Positions 21,232 through 33,949 of a DNA stretch of 64,000 bases are shown piece by piece. The position numbers and the translations under genes were made by a program. Every line of letters begins with the position of its first letter. The stretch's first letter is position 1. The notes beneath the pieces were generated by a model. It did no database searches and was not told the DNA's origin. It saw only the letters and a program-made list of their open reading frames with translations. Source of the stretch: Climacium dendroides (Eukaryota; Streptophyta; Bryopsida; Hypnales; Climaciaceae); NCBI GenBank assembly GCA_950106755.1, contig OX467084.1, forward strand, positions 38,505,213 to 38,569,212. The letters are read 5' to 3'.

Positions 21232-22242
21232 ATGGCAATTTCAAATGAAGCTTGTGCTCACATTGTAGGTTTGAATGAAGCAAAGATTACAAGAGTCAAG
21301 ATTGCAACCATTGTTGGAGTCTTTGTTAGAACAGTTCAAAGGGTGGTGAAGAAATTTCAAGAAGATGGAACTTATAAGGGAGATGTATTGTGGAAGCTCT
21401 AAGAAGCTTAGTGATAGAGATGTTCATACTATTGTAAGATGCTCAAGAACTCATCGTTGCTTGTCACTTTAAGAGATTACCAATATTTGCTCTAATCAAG
21501 TGAGTAGAAGTACTATTTGTAGTGTATTACATGGAAGTGACATTTTTAGTTGAATTGCAATCAAAAAATCTTTCTCGACACCTCATCATATGTTTTAGCA
21601 ACTAAATTTTGCTCAAAAGTATTGTAGATGGAGTGGAAAGGATTGGAAGTAGATTGTTTGGATAGATGAGTCTACCTTTGAAATTAGGAAAAAATTTAGA
21701 CAAATTCATATTTGGAGAATTGCATATGAGTGCTATTCTTTAAGCTGTATAGTTCCTAGTACCTTTAAAAATGGATGGACCTCTTTAATGATTTGAGGTG
21801 CATTTGTTGGAGGACAAAAGTTGGAACTTGCCTTTATGCCTAAAGATTGATGTTCTACTAAGAATTTCGTGGAAGTGGTCTATCATGGCAAGTTTCTTCA
21901 TTTTATGGGTAAAGTTTTACACAGATTGCTTATGGAAGATGGCACACGTGTCTACATAGCAAATTATGTAAAGAATGGAGACAAATGCACCTTATTGAGA
22001 AGCTCAATTGGCCTGCAAACTCTCCCAATCTTAATCCACTTGAGAACCTTTGGAAAATTCTAAAAGATGTTGTTCAATATGGCTAGACATGCCCTAGAAA
22101 TTTAGATGATTTAAAGATAGTTATTGAAAGAGAGTGGAGGTCAATTAGTGGTACAAAGCTCTTTGATTTATGTCATTCTTTGCCCTCTAGGTTACAAGCA
22201 GTCGAGGGGAGGTTACTCTATGAATTTACACAATCCACATGA
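21232..22242 (+). pseudogene. Tc1-family DD34E transposase, pseudogene
   Basis: Relic of a DDE transposase of the Tc1/mariner superfamily, which cuts and pastes its element at TA sites. An N-terminal helix-turn-helix is readable from 21232 (ACAHIVGLNEAKITRV, then GVFVRTVQRVVKKF). A second such motif follows (about 21500, VSRSTICSVLHG). The catalytic core holds IVWIDESTFEI (first Asp), an MEDGTRVYIANYVKN stretch (second Asp) and WPANSPNLNPLENLWKIL (the acidic Glu). Spacing between the second Asp and the Glu is 34 residues if one lost base is allowed, i.e. DD34E as in Tc1, not the DD39D of typical plant mariners. At least two frameshifts and several in-frame stops disable it. The tail ends in frame at TGA 22240-22242. 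Confidence 0.85.
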
Positions 22243-22724
22243 GGCGAAGATTTTGGACCCCTTACTTACTTCATAAAATTTAATTTAAAGAAAATTTAAA
22301 AATCAAATAGGTTTTTCTACTTTGAAAGTTAGTATTTTGAATTATTGATATTTTAAATTGATAATAATTAGTTATAAATTTTGGAAGAAAAAAGATACAT
22401 AGTAGAGCTGAAAGTAACTTGGACCCCTTACTTCATAAAAAATTGTCTAAAAAATGAACAAAAAAATCCTAAAAATAACTCTCTATTGAAAGTTTATTTT
22501 TATTGAATATTGATGCAATGGTCATCCAAATGTATTCTCTATAACTGTTTGAGTTGAAAAACATGCCATTTTAGTTGATTTTTCAACCTATTATAATAAT
22601 CATTTTAAATGTTATTTGAGTTGAGAATTTTTGGCAATAGAAATCTATAGTCATTATTAATCAAAATTCAAAATTATAGATTGAAATTATAGTATATTCC
22701 AAAGTAAATAGGGGGTTAAGAAAT
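22243..22724. other. Internal non-coding part of the Tc1-type element
   Basis: Between the transposase tail and its inverted partial copy. The motif TTGGACCCCTTACTT occurs twice (about 22250 and 22412), so the sequence after the coding end is locally duplicated. AT-rich otherwise. Confidence 0.5.
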
Positions 22725-22790
22725 CACTTCGCCTCATGTGGTACACAAAATCCCCATAGAGTAGCCTCCCCTCGCAAGCAGTGATTGCAA
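22725..22790 (-). repeat. Inverted partial copy of the transposase 3' end
   Basis: On the minus strand this repeats the last ~55 bases of the transposase reading frame (compare 22195-22248): GCGAGGGGAGGCTACTCTAT and CCACATGAGGCGAAG. It abuts the right inverted arm and suggests an internal rearrangement or a second nested copy. Confidence 0.7.
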
Positions 22791-23639
22791 CTAATGGAGG
22801 ATATACACGTTGGTAGATTTGGAATATCTCCATTTGTATGAATTTTTGACCTTGAAATTTGGCACTCATTTTATCAACATAGAGATGATCTCATGCTAAA
22901 AATTTCATTGTCCAAAAAATTTATTCAACCCTTGGGAGAATGTCAAAGTTGGCAATAGTGAAAAAATTTTACAACTATATATGTTGGTAGATTTAGAATA
23001 TCTCCATTTGTGTAAATCTTTTGATCTTAAAATTTTTCATACATGTCATTAACTTAGAGATGATTCCATGCTAATAAATTTATGGTAAAAAAATAATTTT
23101 TCAGCCCTCGGGAGCATGTCAAAGTTGGCAATAGTGAAATTTGTTTCTTTAGGAATGCAAAAACATCCTTTTCACTTATACCCTATTGTACAAGCTTAGT
23201 GTATAGTAGAAGTACTTATTCCTTATAACTTAAGCATTTCAGCCTATATGAAGAGGGAAATTTGTTGAGAAACTAAGTTCAATCTTTGCAAACATAAGAA
23301 TGAAGAAGAATGGAATTTTTTTTTAATAAAAAATAAAAAATAATTTTTTTCTTCTAAGAATGAATATTTTATTCAATATAAATGTGAATTTTTCATTAGG
23401 ACCCATTTTGGTCTCATAGACTCACCTATTGTGGTTAGCTTTGGCACTTCTCCCCAAGCAAAGAGGGAAAAGAGATGAGTGAACAAGAAGATGCAAACAA
23501 AAAATCTTTTTCAATGAATAATGCATCCAAGCATTGTTCACAATAGGTGAGCCTAGAAAGCGATTATGTTTGTCCAAAATAGGTACTACTATATATTGCT
23601 TTTGAATAGAGATTTCATAACTACCTGTAAACTACCTAC

Positions 23640-23900
23640 AACTACAACTCCTCGTAGCTTTCATCTTATTAATCAAAATGGAATGATTCAAAGCTTTACA
23701 CGTATATAGGAATATAGAGAATCAAATTCAAATTTTTATTTTCTTACAAGTGATTTAAAAAAAAAATTGCTACCCAAATTGCCCGTTGAATGCTAAAAAT
23801 TGCATATCATACAACTTTTTAACCATGTAGTCAAAAGTTATGAAAATTGTTGGGCCTTAAAGCTACTCCTTGGGCATATTTTGTGTGAATTTTTTTTTAA
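23640..23900 (+). repeat. Dispersed AT-rich repeat (ATTAATCAAAATGGAATGATTCAAAGC family)
   Basis: The block CAAAATGGAATGATTCAAAG and the block CATGTAGTCAAAAGTTATGA recur in the same order at about 52720-53000. The first block also occurs reversed near 26870-26910. Unclassified and non-coding. Confidence 0.55.
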
Positions 23901-24230
23901 AACATAAAAATTCCATTTGTAGTGAGCAGTCTAAAATCACCATATTGCCCAAATAGTGTACACGATAATGTAGTTTCACAACTAAAAAATCCAATTTTTT
24001 GGTAGATTTGGTTGCATTGATTTGGTTCATTTTTCTATTGATTTGGATAGAAATCAACAAAAAAGTGAACCAAATCAATGTGACCAAATCAATAGAAAAA
24101 TTGAATTTTCTAGTAGTTTTTTTTAGGAGTTAATAAAAATCATTGCTTTGGAGAAGTTCACCTTAGTGAAGTTCTACAATACAACAATACCTAATTCCAA
24201 AGTAGTTCATTCTTGTAGAATAATAGGAAA

Positions 24231-24271
24231 TACACACATATATATACATATACATACATACATACATACAT
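24231..24271. repeat. TA/CATA microsatellite
   Basis: Run of CA, TA and then five CATA units. Confidence 0.85.
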
Positions 24272-24839
24272 GTTAAGAAATTCATGAGGAGGCAACCTAA
24301 TTTTCACTATGTAGTGTACATGAAATTCAACAACCATCAAGAATATCTTGTTATTATTTGTATATTTGGTCAAAATTTATTGAGACCTCAAAAGTTTTCC
24401 ATTAAGATAATTAAGTACATCCAATTGTAGCCCCTTTCTAAAACTTATCCCTACAAAATCTTGACTAAAATGTACTCCTATTCATGAGAATTTAGGGCCA
24501 CATTTGGATATATTTATTTTTAGCAATTTGAAAATTCACAATTTATCCATCTGGTGTTTAAAATGCATAAAAAATCTTTAGAATATTTTCTTTACTTCCA
24601 AAAAGATCCAAACAAAAATTAGGCAATTTAATGGTAGGAACAATGCTCAAATTGGGATGCGTTTAGGTGTAGTTACCTTATAAGATGCCAAATCCAAGAT
24701 GTAAAAGTTTGTTCTCCATCCTTGTGTAATTTTAAGTTTTCATGCCTTTTGCAGTATTGCTCCTATCTTGCAAGAAGATGATGGAGCTACAAATAAGGGA
24801 TGATTTAGACCAAAAAGTCGGGCCAATCCATACCTTAAG

Positions 24840-24880
24840 TTTGTTTGTTTTGTTTTGTTTTGTTTTGTTTTGTTTTGTTT
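24840..24880. repeat. (TTTTG)n microsatellite
   Basis: About eight uninterrupted TTTTG units, the first shortened by one T. Confidence 0.9.
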
Positions 24881-25647
24881 ATTACATTGAGATCCCTTAA
24901 ACCATGCATCCCCCGGTCACATGGTACTGTTGGAAAGTCCTCGACAAGGAGGGGTGCACTGACTTGGTTTTGTGGTATTCAAACGTACGGTGTGAAAGTT
25001 ATTGAATTTTGAAGTATTTTTTGGATCTAAACACTAGAAAATTAGAAAAATTAGAAAAATTGGATTAAAATCTGTGTTTTTGATATGGTTGGAAAGCCCT
25101 TGAAGAGGAAGGGTGCATGGATTAGGCTTGGTGATGTTTGAAAGTTATGAATTTCTTAATTATTTTTGGATCTAAAATTATTTTTGAACTATACTAAATT
25201 ATAGATCTTCCCTTCAATTCTTTGTGAATACATTAGTTCGTGGTTTCATATCTTCACGTGATGTCCTTTTAGGAGGATACAATGTGGGACTTTGTATATA
25301 TTCTATTATATAGTATATAGAACCATACAATAAAGCACTATGCATTTAAAGACATAAAAAGAAATGCTTTTGAATTATGCTTTAATCATCTTTAATGATA
25401 TATAATTATCTTTCAATTTATAATTACCTTTTACTTTATCCAAGACTTTATTTTATCTTATATTTTATTTTACTAGTATAGCCCCGTTTTGTCGGCCCAA
25501 TGAATATGTATGCTTAAGTATTCAATAAATGTGGCCCATGGTGAATTAGTAGTAGTAAAGGGGTGATTTCCACTTTGTGAAATTTATATTAAAACCTCAA
25601 ATATACAATATTCATTGTTTTTGCTATAGGTCTAGAAAGAAGCACTT

Positions 25648-26522
25648 TCAATGAATGGATGGATGTTGTTGAGAAAGTACTACATACAATTGACCGTGGG
25701 AGAACACCGGGGTCCGCAAATCTACACCTACATTTTTTACAAATTAACCTTGCAATTTGTTAATCATCATAGCAAAAGCCAATTTCACAACAAATTGTTG
25801 TCTAGAAAATTTAAAAGGTATTTTTGTTGTTGTTGGTTGTAGTGTAATTCTTGGAATGAACGTTGTTTCTCTTGCATGAATTTCGGTTAAAATTTGGGCA
25901 TCAATAATACTGTTGTTTAAACGTGTCACTATAAGGCAAGAGCCATTACAAAGACCACGTTTTGGAGCAATATTCCAAAGTAGCATGATTGGACATCCAA
26001 CCTTAAGTTGCAACTTTGAAAGTGACAATCCACCTAATTCCAAGGAATTAATAGGATATGCATTATGATTGTCAGCACCCACAGTATCTGCACTCAAGAA
26101 AGTTTGTGACACCCCTGGGAACATTTGAAGGACCTCTTTGTTGATAATATCAACCACCTCATTTGGAGTTGATAAGATGGTTTGTTCTTTAAAATATTCA
26201 TCATTTTTGTAAAGGAATATTGCATACACCACTATAAATTTGTTGAATAAGGGACACCATTCCTTCACAAATTACTATTTCTTTAGGTAGTATAATGCAA
26301 CCATTTTGGATTAGTAGGAACTTGACCATTTCCAACCTCAAGGAGCCAATTTGCAAAATTTTGATTTTCCAAAGAGGTTGTAATTAAGCACATTTTTGTG
26401 TTAACTTCAATATGCACATTTTTAGCCACAATATTGATCTTCAAAGTGAAGCGGCTACTATTGGTACTCTTGAACCTTTTGAACAAACCTGTCGAAGGCA
26501 GGATCAACACAAAACAAACCAA
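25648..26522 (-). pseudogene. Helitron Pif1-type helicase relic (C-terminal half)
   Basis: Degenerate C-terminal part of the PIF1-like helicase domain of a Helitron Rep-helicase, the rolling-circle transposase. In order on the minus strand: an ENQNFANWLLEVGNG block (first frame, from 26522); then, after a break at 26283-26268, ILSTPNEVVDIINKEVL, TFLSADTVGADN, LKVGCPIMLLWNIAPKRGLC-NGSCLIVTRL, FIPRITLQP and FVVKLAFAMMINKLQG. An in-frame TAA at 25744-25746 follows, and the reading continues with [20 protein letters not shown] until 25648. No Rep domain or Helitron terminal hairpin was found nearby, so this is a fragment. It is probably inactive. Confidence 0.85.
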
Positions 26523-28353
26523 CTTTTCATAACATATATCCCCTCCTTTCCATAATACTAGTACTTTTTTTTGAAGTAATTAACCCCTAAAGGACCAAGT
26601 TACATTTTTTGGCAACATAAAAATTTTAGGCAAGTATATGTAATTGGAGATTTTCATATTTTTGAATTTTGACCCAAAATTTAATACAAGGTGCAGACAA
26701 GGAATATCTTCCATGTTCACTATAATTTAGGACATATGGAAATGAGTCAAAAGTTATGGCTAACATGTAGTTTGTTTCTCAACTTGGGTAGTCTAGGCAA
26801 ATAAAAGGAAATCACTTTTATCAAAAACAAAAATTTGAAATTGATTTTCTAGATTTATATATACATGGAAAGCTTTGAGTCATTCCATTTTGATCAATGA
26901 GATGAAAGTTATGAGCAGTTTTAGTTTGTGAGCAATTATGGATTCTCTACTCTAAAATGAACTTTGAAATCCTTTATTTTACGCAATTTTCAATGTTTTT
27001 TGAAAAAAGTAAAATTATAGGATGTATATTATTTATTACAATATTGCGACTATTGGGATTGGCATTTTTCAATTCCATTATTAAAAATTCTTAATAATTT
27101 AATATTTTGATTCACTTTCTATTCCTTTCTACTTACTATTTTTTCTGATATGTTGTACAATTCCAAATGATCTCAAAATTTAAACAACTTGCCTTGAAGA
27201 GTGAATCCAAAGGACCAACATTTGAACATTTTTTCATACAAATGTGAGCTTATGAAGTATAGCTACTTGGTATTTTGCAAGGTCAAATTTTTTTTATCAC
27301 TTCAAACACTAATATCTTGCAATTTGTATGGTGAAAATTTCAAAAAAAATTCCACATCTTCTCAAACCAATGTACTACAAGAACCTACAATTACATGTGT
27401 CCAAAAATGTTTTATTTCCTAAAATTTGGTACTTGTACTAAAAATGGCAATAACAAAAAAAATTCTATTACAAATTACAAATGAATACCAAAATCTAAAG
27501 AGTATCAATGAAAAAACAATTCCCAATAGAAATCAAATAGAAATTCCTAATTGCCAAGATCATAATACATTCTTTTGGAGCTCCAATATCTATTGTAAAA
27601 TCTATTGTTGCTAGGTTGAAACTTAGTGGGGTGTCACCACTAACATAGAGATCACTAGAGCCCTAATTAAATTTTAAGCAATTTTCAAGATAATACTTCA
27701 AAAATTAAAATTTCTGTGAATAACATTCCAAAATTCATGATTTTCTTAGCACATTATTCTAAAGAGGATTTCCATTCTTTCTACTAAATGTTTAGTGCAA
27801 TGCTTGTAGGTAAAAAAGGTGTCAATCTTCTATTGAAAGACTGCTTGAAAATTGCATTTTTCCAAAAATAAAAAAACAATCAAATTGTTTATTCTTTTGA
27901 TCAAAACTAAGCAACAAGTGAAGTATGTACCAAAACATGTTCAAATCTTGCACAATGATTCCAAATTTCTAATTTCTAACAAAAATCCAAAGCTTGAAGT
28001 GGCGATTTTTGCTCGGAACTGTACAGTAAATCTACTCAACGTACAAGTACACAGTCTCCGTACATACCTACTTTCGTTTCTCTCCGTTTGATTCTAATGA
28101 AGAAAACAACCTCCAAAGAGAAGAATAATTTTTGAAAAAATAAGCTTTCCAGCAGCTTAGAGTCATAGAGTACTATCCAGTAAAGTCAATTGCAACTCAA
28201 TTGTGCCAGTGTTACAAAAATCACAGTGCAACTACACTACACACTATTCCTGATCTCATAAGTGCCGAGCCATGCTGCCTCAGTGATGCAAAATTGGGAA
28301 CTAACCATGAGACTAATGGCGCTTCTCTGAATGCCAACAGCAATGTTTATGAA
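26523..28353. other. AT-rich spacer downstream of the PSAT1-type gene
   Basis: Contains a reversed copy of the dispersed repeat block near 26870-26910. The right end (about 28100-28353) should hold the 3' untranslated region of the acyltransferase gene; no canonical AATAAA was recognised there. Confidence 0.4.
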
Positions 28354-31300
28354 TCAGATGTAGCGTAAGATGTGATCCTTGTCGGAGGAGGCTTGCAGTC
28401 GGCAACTTTGGCCCAGATGGACATCTCCAAAAACATAACTGCATACCAATTCACTCACTGAACTCTTACAATTCTTGGAGGACATGTACTTCACAGGTCT
28501 ATCAATGTTAAAGCAAGAAGAAAGACGAGGCGAGACAGGCATTATCCCCTAGACACTGAATTTAAGAATGATAACTTCCTTCAATAGCTACTTTGCGAAT
28601 GGTGAAAAAAGTCTCTTCATTTAAATCGCTCTCCACATTACCTGCGCTAAAAGATTTCAACTCCAAAAAACAAATCAAAACTTACAAAAAGCGAAAAGCA
28701 GGAAAGTACCGATATTCACATCTATCTGGACGACCACATCTTGCTTTCGTATAGTCCCAGAAACAATCCTCATCTCGCAGAGGCTCTCGTCGTTCTGCAT
28801 CGAATTCAAATAGACAACCGCATCAGCCACAACTGAAGGAAGCACTTAGAAAGTACATGTCCGCTCACCGCATCCTCTTCAAATCGATCGCAGGATTTGC
28901 AATCGAACCGAAAGTTAAAACTGAGAAATCGGTCGTGACCCAGGTGATGACCTTTTGATACAAATTGACGCTTGGCATCTTTGTGGTAGCTGTGGGCGGT
29001 CTCCAACCAAAGCTCTCTCAGCAGAATTGATGATCTGACTATATTGCGGTGGTCAACTGCAGATACACAAAGAAACAATTAGACAAACACTTGCACGTTC
29101 TGCCATTTAACATATTATAACGACGCAGAAACTTTAAGCACGAACGGTTCAAACCAGGAACATGATCTACCTCACACAATATGACCTCTGTTTTGGCTAC
29201 CTACTCTAATCACGTACCTTTATCAAGCTCCCAAACTGCCGTTCGTTTTCCTGGAAGGCTCACTCCATCTTCATAATACGTGATATATTTCACTCTGCTA
29301 TCTCGAGTCATGTTAGGGACAATATCCGCATGCCGATCACGTTCCACATTCAGTTTCTCCTGCATGTCTGTGACTTCATGCGCAGTCTGCACTTCAACCC
29401 GGCAGCCATTTAATAGGACAGACAATTCTATACAGTGCTCTAATCCTAAGGATAAAACATCAGGCTGCTGTAGTCGAGGAAATACTGACTCTAGTATGTA
29501 CCTCAGCAATCTCAATGAACTGAGATCAAGGTGCATGAATTTCAAATTCTCTGAAATGTGGCTGTTCACTACTTTCTAAAGGCCATGGAAACTTATTATG
29601 CAAACAGCCAGCTACCTGGGGTTGCACTAAGCGAAGCAACCTACCAATGAATCTGCGTGTATGAAGATTCAAGTTCCACCAGGAGAAATGCAAGAAGAAA
29701 CCTGTGGAGTTCTGGTAATATTCACTCGAGGACCGAGCCATGTCTTGCAGTATGATAGTGAGTTGTATGGCACCTGTGAACAACCCCATAATCAGATCAC
29801 AAATTCTATAATTCTGGCACGCTGATAGAAAGTTGTTATATCTAGCACATTAAAGAAAAGGACTGCAAAGATACAGCTTTAAGTTGAATACACATACCGA
29901 AGCATCACCACTTAATGACGCCGTGCTGTCATTCAATTTGATTCCTGACCTGCTCCCAGGAAATCCATCAAAGGCTCACAATGAATTCAAGTACGATGCT
30001 CCCAACAATCAAGCATCCCAAGGAAGAAAAGATAATATAATGCATCAAAATTTATTCTCGTACAAGGGTCGCTTCAATAGTATAGGCCTACACATTATCC
30101 AAAGTTGATCGATAACATACAAGAGAGGAAGATTCATAGATAACAAATGACAGAACGAGTAAGTAGCCTAAAACTATACAAAACGACTAACCTTGACTGA
30201 AGTAGACCTCCTTCAGTCTCATAAATAATATCAGTAATAATCCAATTATCAGGATATGGTTTACCACTAGGTGAATAATGATAACCCACCTGACCAAAAA
30301 ACACGTTAAAATCCCAAAATCATTGCAAGATAAATGATCAAAAACAAGCTCCCAGTTGCTAACGCAATCATCACTGAAAAATCTCCACTTAATCCTGCAT
30401 TCCTACATACCTAGTCTCAAAGAGGGGGTGAAGGTAGCCAAAGAGGTGCCAATAAAAACTTAGAAAAAACGTACCTCGGTTTTCATATCCACGCCATAAA
30501 TGCAGTAGATGTTCTTGATTGGCGGCCTTGACCACGGTGTCAACGGATTCAAAATTGGGTCCTCCATGTAATACCTGTCATCACAGATAATTAATCTTCT
30601 GTAACCAAATCAAATATCTAGACGTTCACTATCGTGAATACCCCAATTGACCACGCCCTCGGTTTCCAGTATTAGATACCTGATACACTTCAATACACTA
30701 TTCGAAGAGACATCATGGTGCTTCTCGAGGAAATTAGTACCGAGCACTAGTTAAGAAATTATATCTAAACAATAGTTGGTATAGTACTTGATGATATGTT
30801 GAAGTGCATGGGAACTGTTGATATCATAATCCACAATATCGCGCAGAAAACTTCCAGTAGAAGCTTGGTGGGCAGAATAAGACTTTTGAGATGGCATGCT
30901 GCATTGAGATGTTTGACCCATGGCATCGGGTACAAGTGAGGCGATTGGATGAGCAGAAAAGTCATTGGCTGGACAGCTACCTAGATTAACACAACCAGAA
31001 CTAGGTTGTCAGTCTAAAACGTAAAAATCACAAGCTACAGAAGGAATTAACATCATACAACTAGGACTAAGTAAAGTACAGTATCGTAGCCCAGACCGAT
31101 TGGTACAAGTCAATAAAAGAAAATATATCAAAATAAAATCATAGGTAAAGTAATCATATAGGAAATCAAAAAGATGAGGTGAGAAAAATTACCGTATCCG
31201 TACTAATTGCCCTACTTTGCCATCTAAGAAACATACGTACCCTTGATTACCTGGAAAGGCTGGCAAATCGATTGTCAATACAGGAACGGGCCAACTCGAC

Positions 31301-33949
31301 CAATTCCCTTCATACTCCTGCTTGTCACAGACAAGGTAAGGCCCCACTACAGGATCACTTTCTGGAAAATTACTGAACCTCTTGTGATTAACATGGCAGT
31401 GCTTTGAGAATGGCAGCATCCACGGAGATGACGCAAACGAACTGCACATCAACCTTGCTGTTCCCTGTTTATGCAGAACAGTTTCGGCCAAGTTAGCGTA
31501 CTTCGCAGGCTTCAATACATTATACTTATTTCACTTCGGTGACCTAATCACTCGAGAGCAACAGTCACATGCACACTCCACATAAGCAAGTTACATATTC
31601 ATACTCTCTTGTCATCTCGATGGACCACTAAATTTCCCTGGTGCAACCCAGTTGACACTCTTGCAAAATCAACATACAATCTAAACAACATCCTCACAAA
31701 ATACCATTCGAGAATTCGAGAACTCTAAAATATGGAAGACAGAACTTTGTATTGTCCAAAACTCTCATCTCGATAAGAGGAATATGATGCAACCAAGCAA
31801 GAGGAAATTGAAGATAACTTTACATCAGAAATTGGTAGCCCAAAACTGACGCCTGACATAAGCGCCTTCACAGTTTCAGCTGCACCTAGCATAGGAGCAC
31901 CTGAGGTCCAATCCCCAAATCCAATTAATGGGCCACGAACAGCACACCAATCATTACATATTGTAAACTGAACTTATATTAAATGTGAAAAGAAACAATT
32001 AAGACAACTAAGGATGTAAAACAAAAGCATCACAATGAACACGCAGTGGAAGACAACACGACCGCAAATAATATCTGCCAAGGTTCATAGGAAATAAGGA
32101 GGAAGAGAGGCAGGCAGACCAACAGAATAGTACGCATGAATATGGTGATCGAGCCACTCCAAGTAGTGTTTGGGAGCTATCTCCAGCTTCAGCCACTCTA
32201 AAAAATAGCGAAACACGTTATTCCCCATTGAATGGGCAAATACAAGAGAAGGACCTCCACGCAATTTTCGTGCAGTCTCGAATATTATCCTGAACATCAT
32301 AAACAAAAGGAATGATAAGTACAGAAGAGAGTTTCATGAACACCTTGGTTAAAGCAGCAGAGATTGACATCACTATCTCAAAGAGACTATTAAAAACCAG
32401 GACCTAAACTTATTTCAAACAACAGTCTGGAGCGTTTTTTATACAGAAATGGACCTACAACACAGATGTACTCCGCATAACTACCTGTCAATATGACTGA
32501 CCAGTACAGCAAAAAAGAAAAACATGTTACGCAGGTATTAGACTCAACTAATTTTCCAATAAAAGAACCTTCTCTTATCACCACCGATCTAAATCTGAAA
32601 TCAAGAGCGCAACTTCGAGCAAAGCACTCACTTAAGTTTGTGAAAATACAGGTCTCGCTGCTCTAACATTGCCCCTGGTAAACGCCAGTCATAAGGCACT
32701 GCAACAATAGCGTCCGGCTCAATTCCAAATTCCACCAGCCAGTTGACCCACTCTCGCCACACAGACGAGAGTGGACCTGCAAAACAGGGCCAGATGAAGA
32801 AGTAAGTAGGTTTATAAGGGTTTTTTTATCAACTTAGCACCATCTGACCAACAAAAGCAGACGAACAAACTCCAATTGTGCAATGCATAAATATTAGCAT
32901 TCTTCATAGCGCAGAGAACCAAACATCAAGAGCAGAGGCAATAAAGAGTCAACTTCACAAACCCGTTATGTAGCCTGGATCGAGCTCTGTGATGGCTGGA
33001 AGCCCCGTATCTGGGCGCGACTTGCACTCAGGGTGGTCTCTTTGAGTAATAGGTTCAAGTAGCATACACTTCAGCCAGCAATTGAGCACTGATAATACCT
33101 GCCAGTTCAATCCAAATTGTAAGATCATGTTGACTGAGCCAGCTGCAGAAAGGAATTTCTAGATTATGCTGACGATTCTTCATGGAATATGCTACAGTAT
33201 CCGGAGCATATAGACCGAGTGGAATGAAATCAAAGTAGCGGATCACTAGATCTTGCCATATCAGCCCTTGCACGATATTGTCCCTGAAACAGTACTACTT
33301 TCCCTTCAATTGTGTAATAAACAAGCAGCCCATTACGAAGATTATGAGTTCAGAAAAAATCCCGCAAGTCCCTGTAGCTCATGGTGCTTGTCCCCCTTCC
33401 TCAAATTTCAGCTGGAACGAATCAAATAGAGCGTGGGAAACGGGAACCCTTCCAGTACAGTCGTGAAGAAACTACAATACTAGCGCACGTAAGACTAGCG
33501 GATTGAATAAGAACATGACGAAAATAAGTGAGGCACTGGAAACTGCCAAATTCTAAATTTGACATGTCTCGGACCTGAAATTCAAATTCTAGAAACAGGA
33601 CGGGCGAAAGCGCAGTGATCAGCTGGAACAACTGATCTGCAACAGGCATCTGACGAAGATAATAGCAGCAAAAGAGTGGGATAGCGGGCACCTTCGTCGT
33701 ATCCAGCCACACGGGATCCAGAGGCCGAAAATCCAGAGGCGAGTACGGGCAATCTAGTAGAGCCCATGCGCGCAGGCGTGAAGAAGCGAAGCCAGGGATA
33801 ATCACACCCGAGACAGGAAGGGATGGAGAGCCCCACCCGCCCTTGGGAACACCGGCGCCTGCCACGCTCAGCGGCAGGACTAGCAGAAGCAAAAGCAGGG
33901 CCGTGGCGGAAGGCAAGCCCACGCGGGCCATGGCGGGGGGAGGGCGCAT
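28354..33949 (-). CDS. PSAT1: Phospholipid:sterol O-acyltransferase (PSAT1-type, LCAT family)
   Basis: Transfers an acyl group from a phospholipid to a sterol, forming sterol esters at the ER; LCAT/PDAT family (PF02450). Fifteen exons were traced on the minus strand, all GT-AG and in frame: 33949-33692, 33098-32963, 32776-32632, 32289-32120, 31900-31824, 31464-31251, 30980-30788, 30574-30475, 30289-30192, 29949-29898, 29773-29702, 29464-29218, 29056-28952, 28794-28710, 28438-28354. The product has 678 residues (Arabidopsis PSAT1 is about 630). An N-terminal signal-anchor (LLLLLLVLPLSVA) precedes SGVIIPGFASSRLRAW. The lipase motif AHSMG places the nucleophile at Ser200. Asp479 in SGDASVPY and a His near 550 (DRHADI) are candidates for the rest of the triad. 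The conserved end YVFGDVHLGQSCRL is intact. A second ATG lies seven codons in (33931). The closest alternatives, PDAT and other LCAT-like proteins, lack this C-terminal block. Confidence 0.94.

Larger units (their letters stand above)
19390..23188 (+). mobile_element. Decayed but nearly complete Tc1-type transposon with long repeated inverted ends
   Basis: About 3.8 kb, or about 3.2 kb without the nested MITE. The outer ends read TA-TAGTAGGGTACAAGTG on the left (TA at 19388-19389) and, reversed, TA-CAATAGGGTATAAGTG on the right (TA at 23189-23190), matching the TA-CAGTnGGG style of Tc1 ends. The inverted arms are long: the left one runs to about 20560 and the right one starts near 22790. Each arm consists of ~150-170-bp direct units (three left, two right) built from the blocks GCCAACTTTGACA, CTCCCAAGG, TCAAGGTCAAAAGAT and GGAGATATTCTAAATCTACC. 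A Tc1-family transposase pseudogene lies between the arms. Long ends with internal direct repeats recall the IR/DR arrangement of some Tc1 elements. Confidence 0.75.
23189..25647. other. AT-rich repeat-derived spacer
   Basis: Contains two microsatellites (24231-24271 and 24840-24880), a degenerate dispersed repeat (23640-23900) and a short inverted pair around 23995-24110 (TTGATTTGGTTCATTTTTCT and its reverse). No gene was seen. Confidence 0.4.

Noticed and set aside
28806..29078. Frame continuing past exon 13 of the acyltransferase gene (28952 to 28871)
   Set aside because: Splicing at 28952 joins in frame to exon 14 and restores the conserved DEDCFWDY block, so the continuation is intron.
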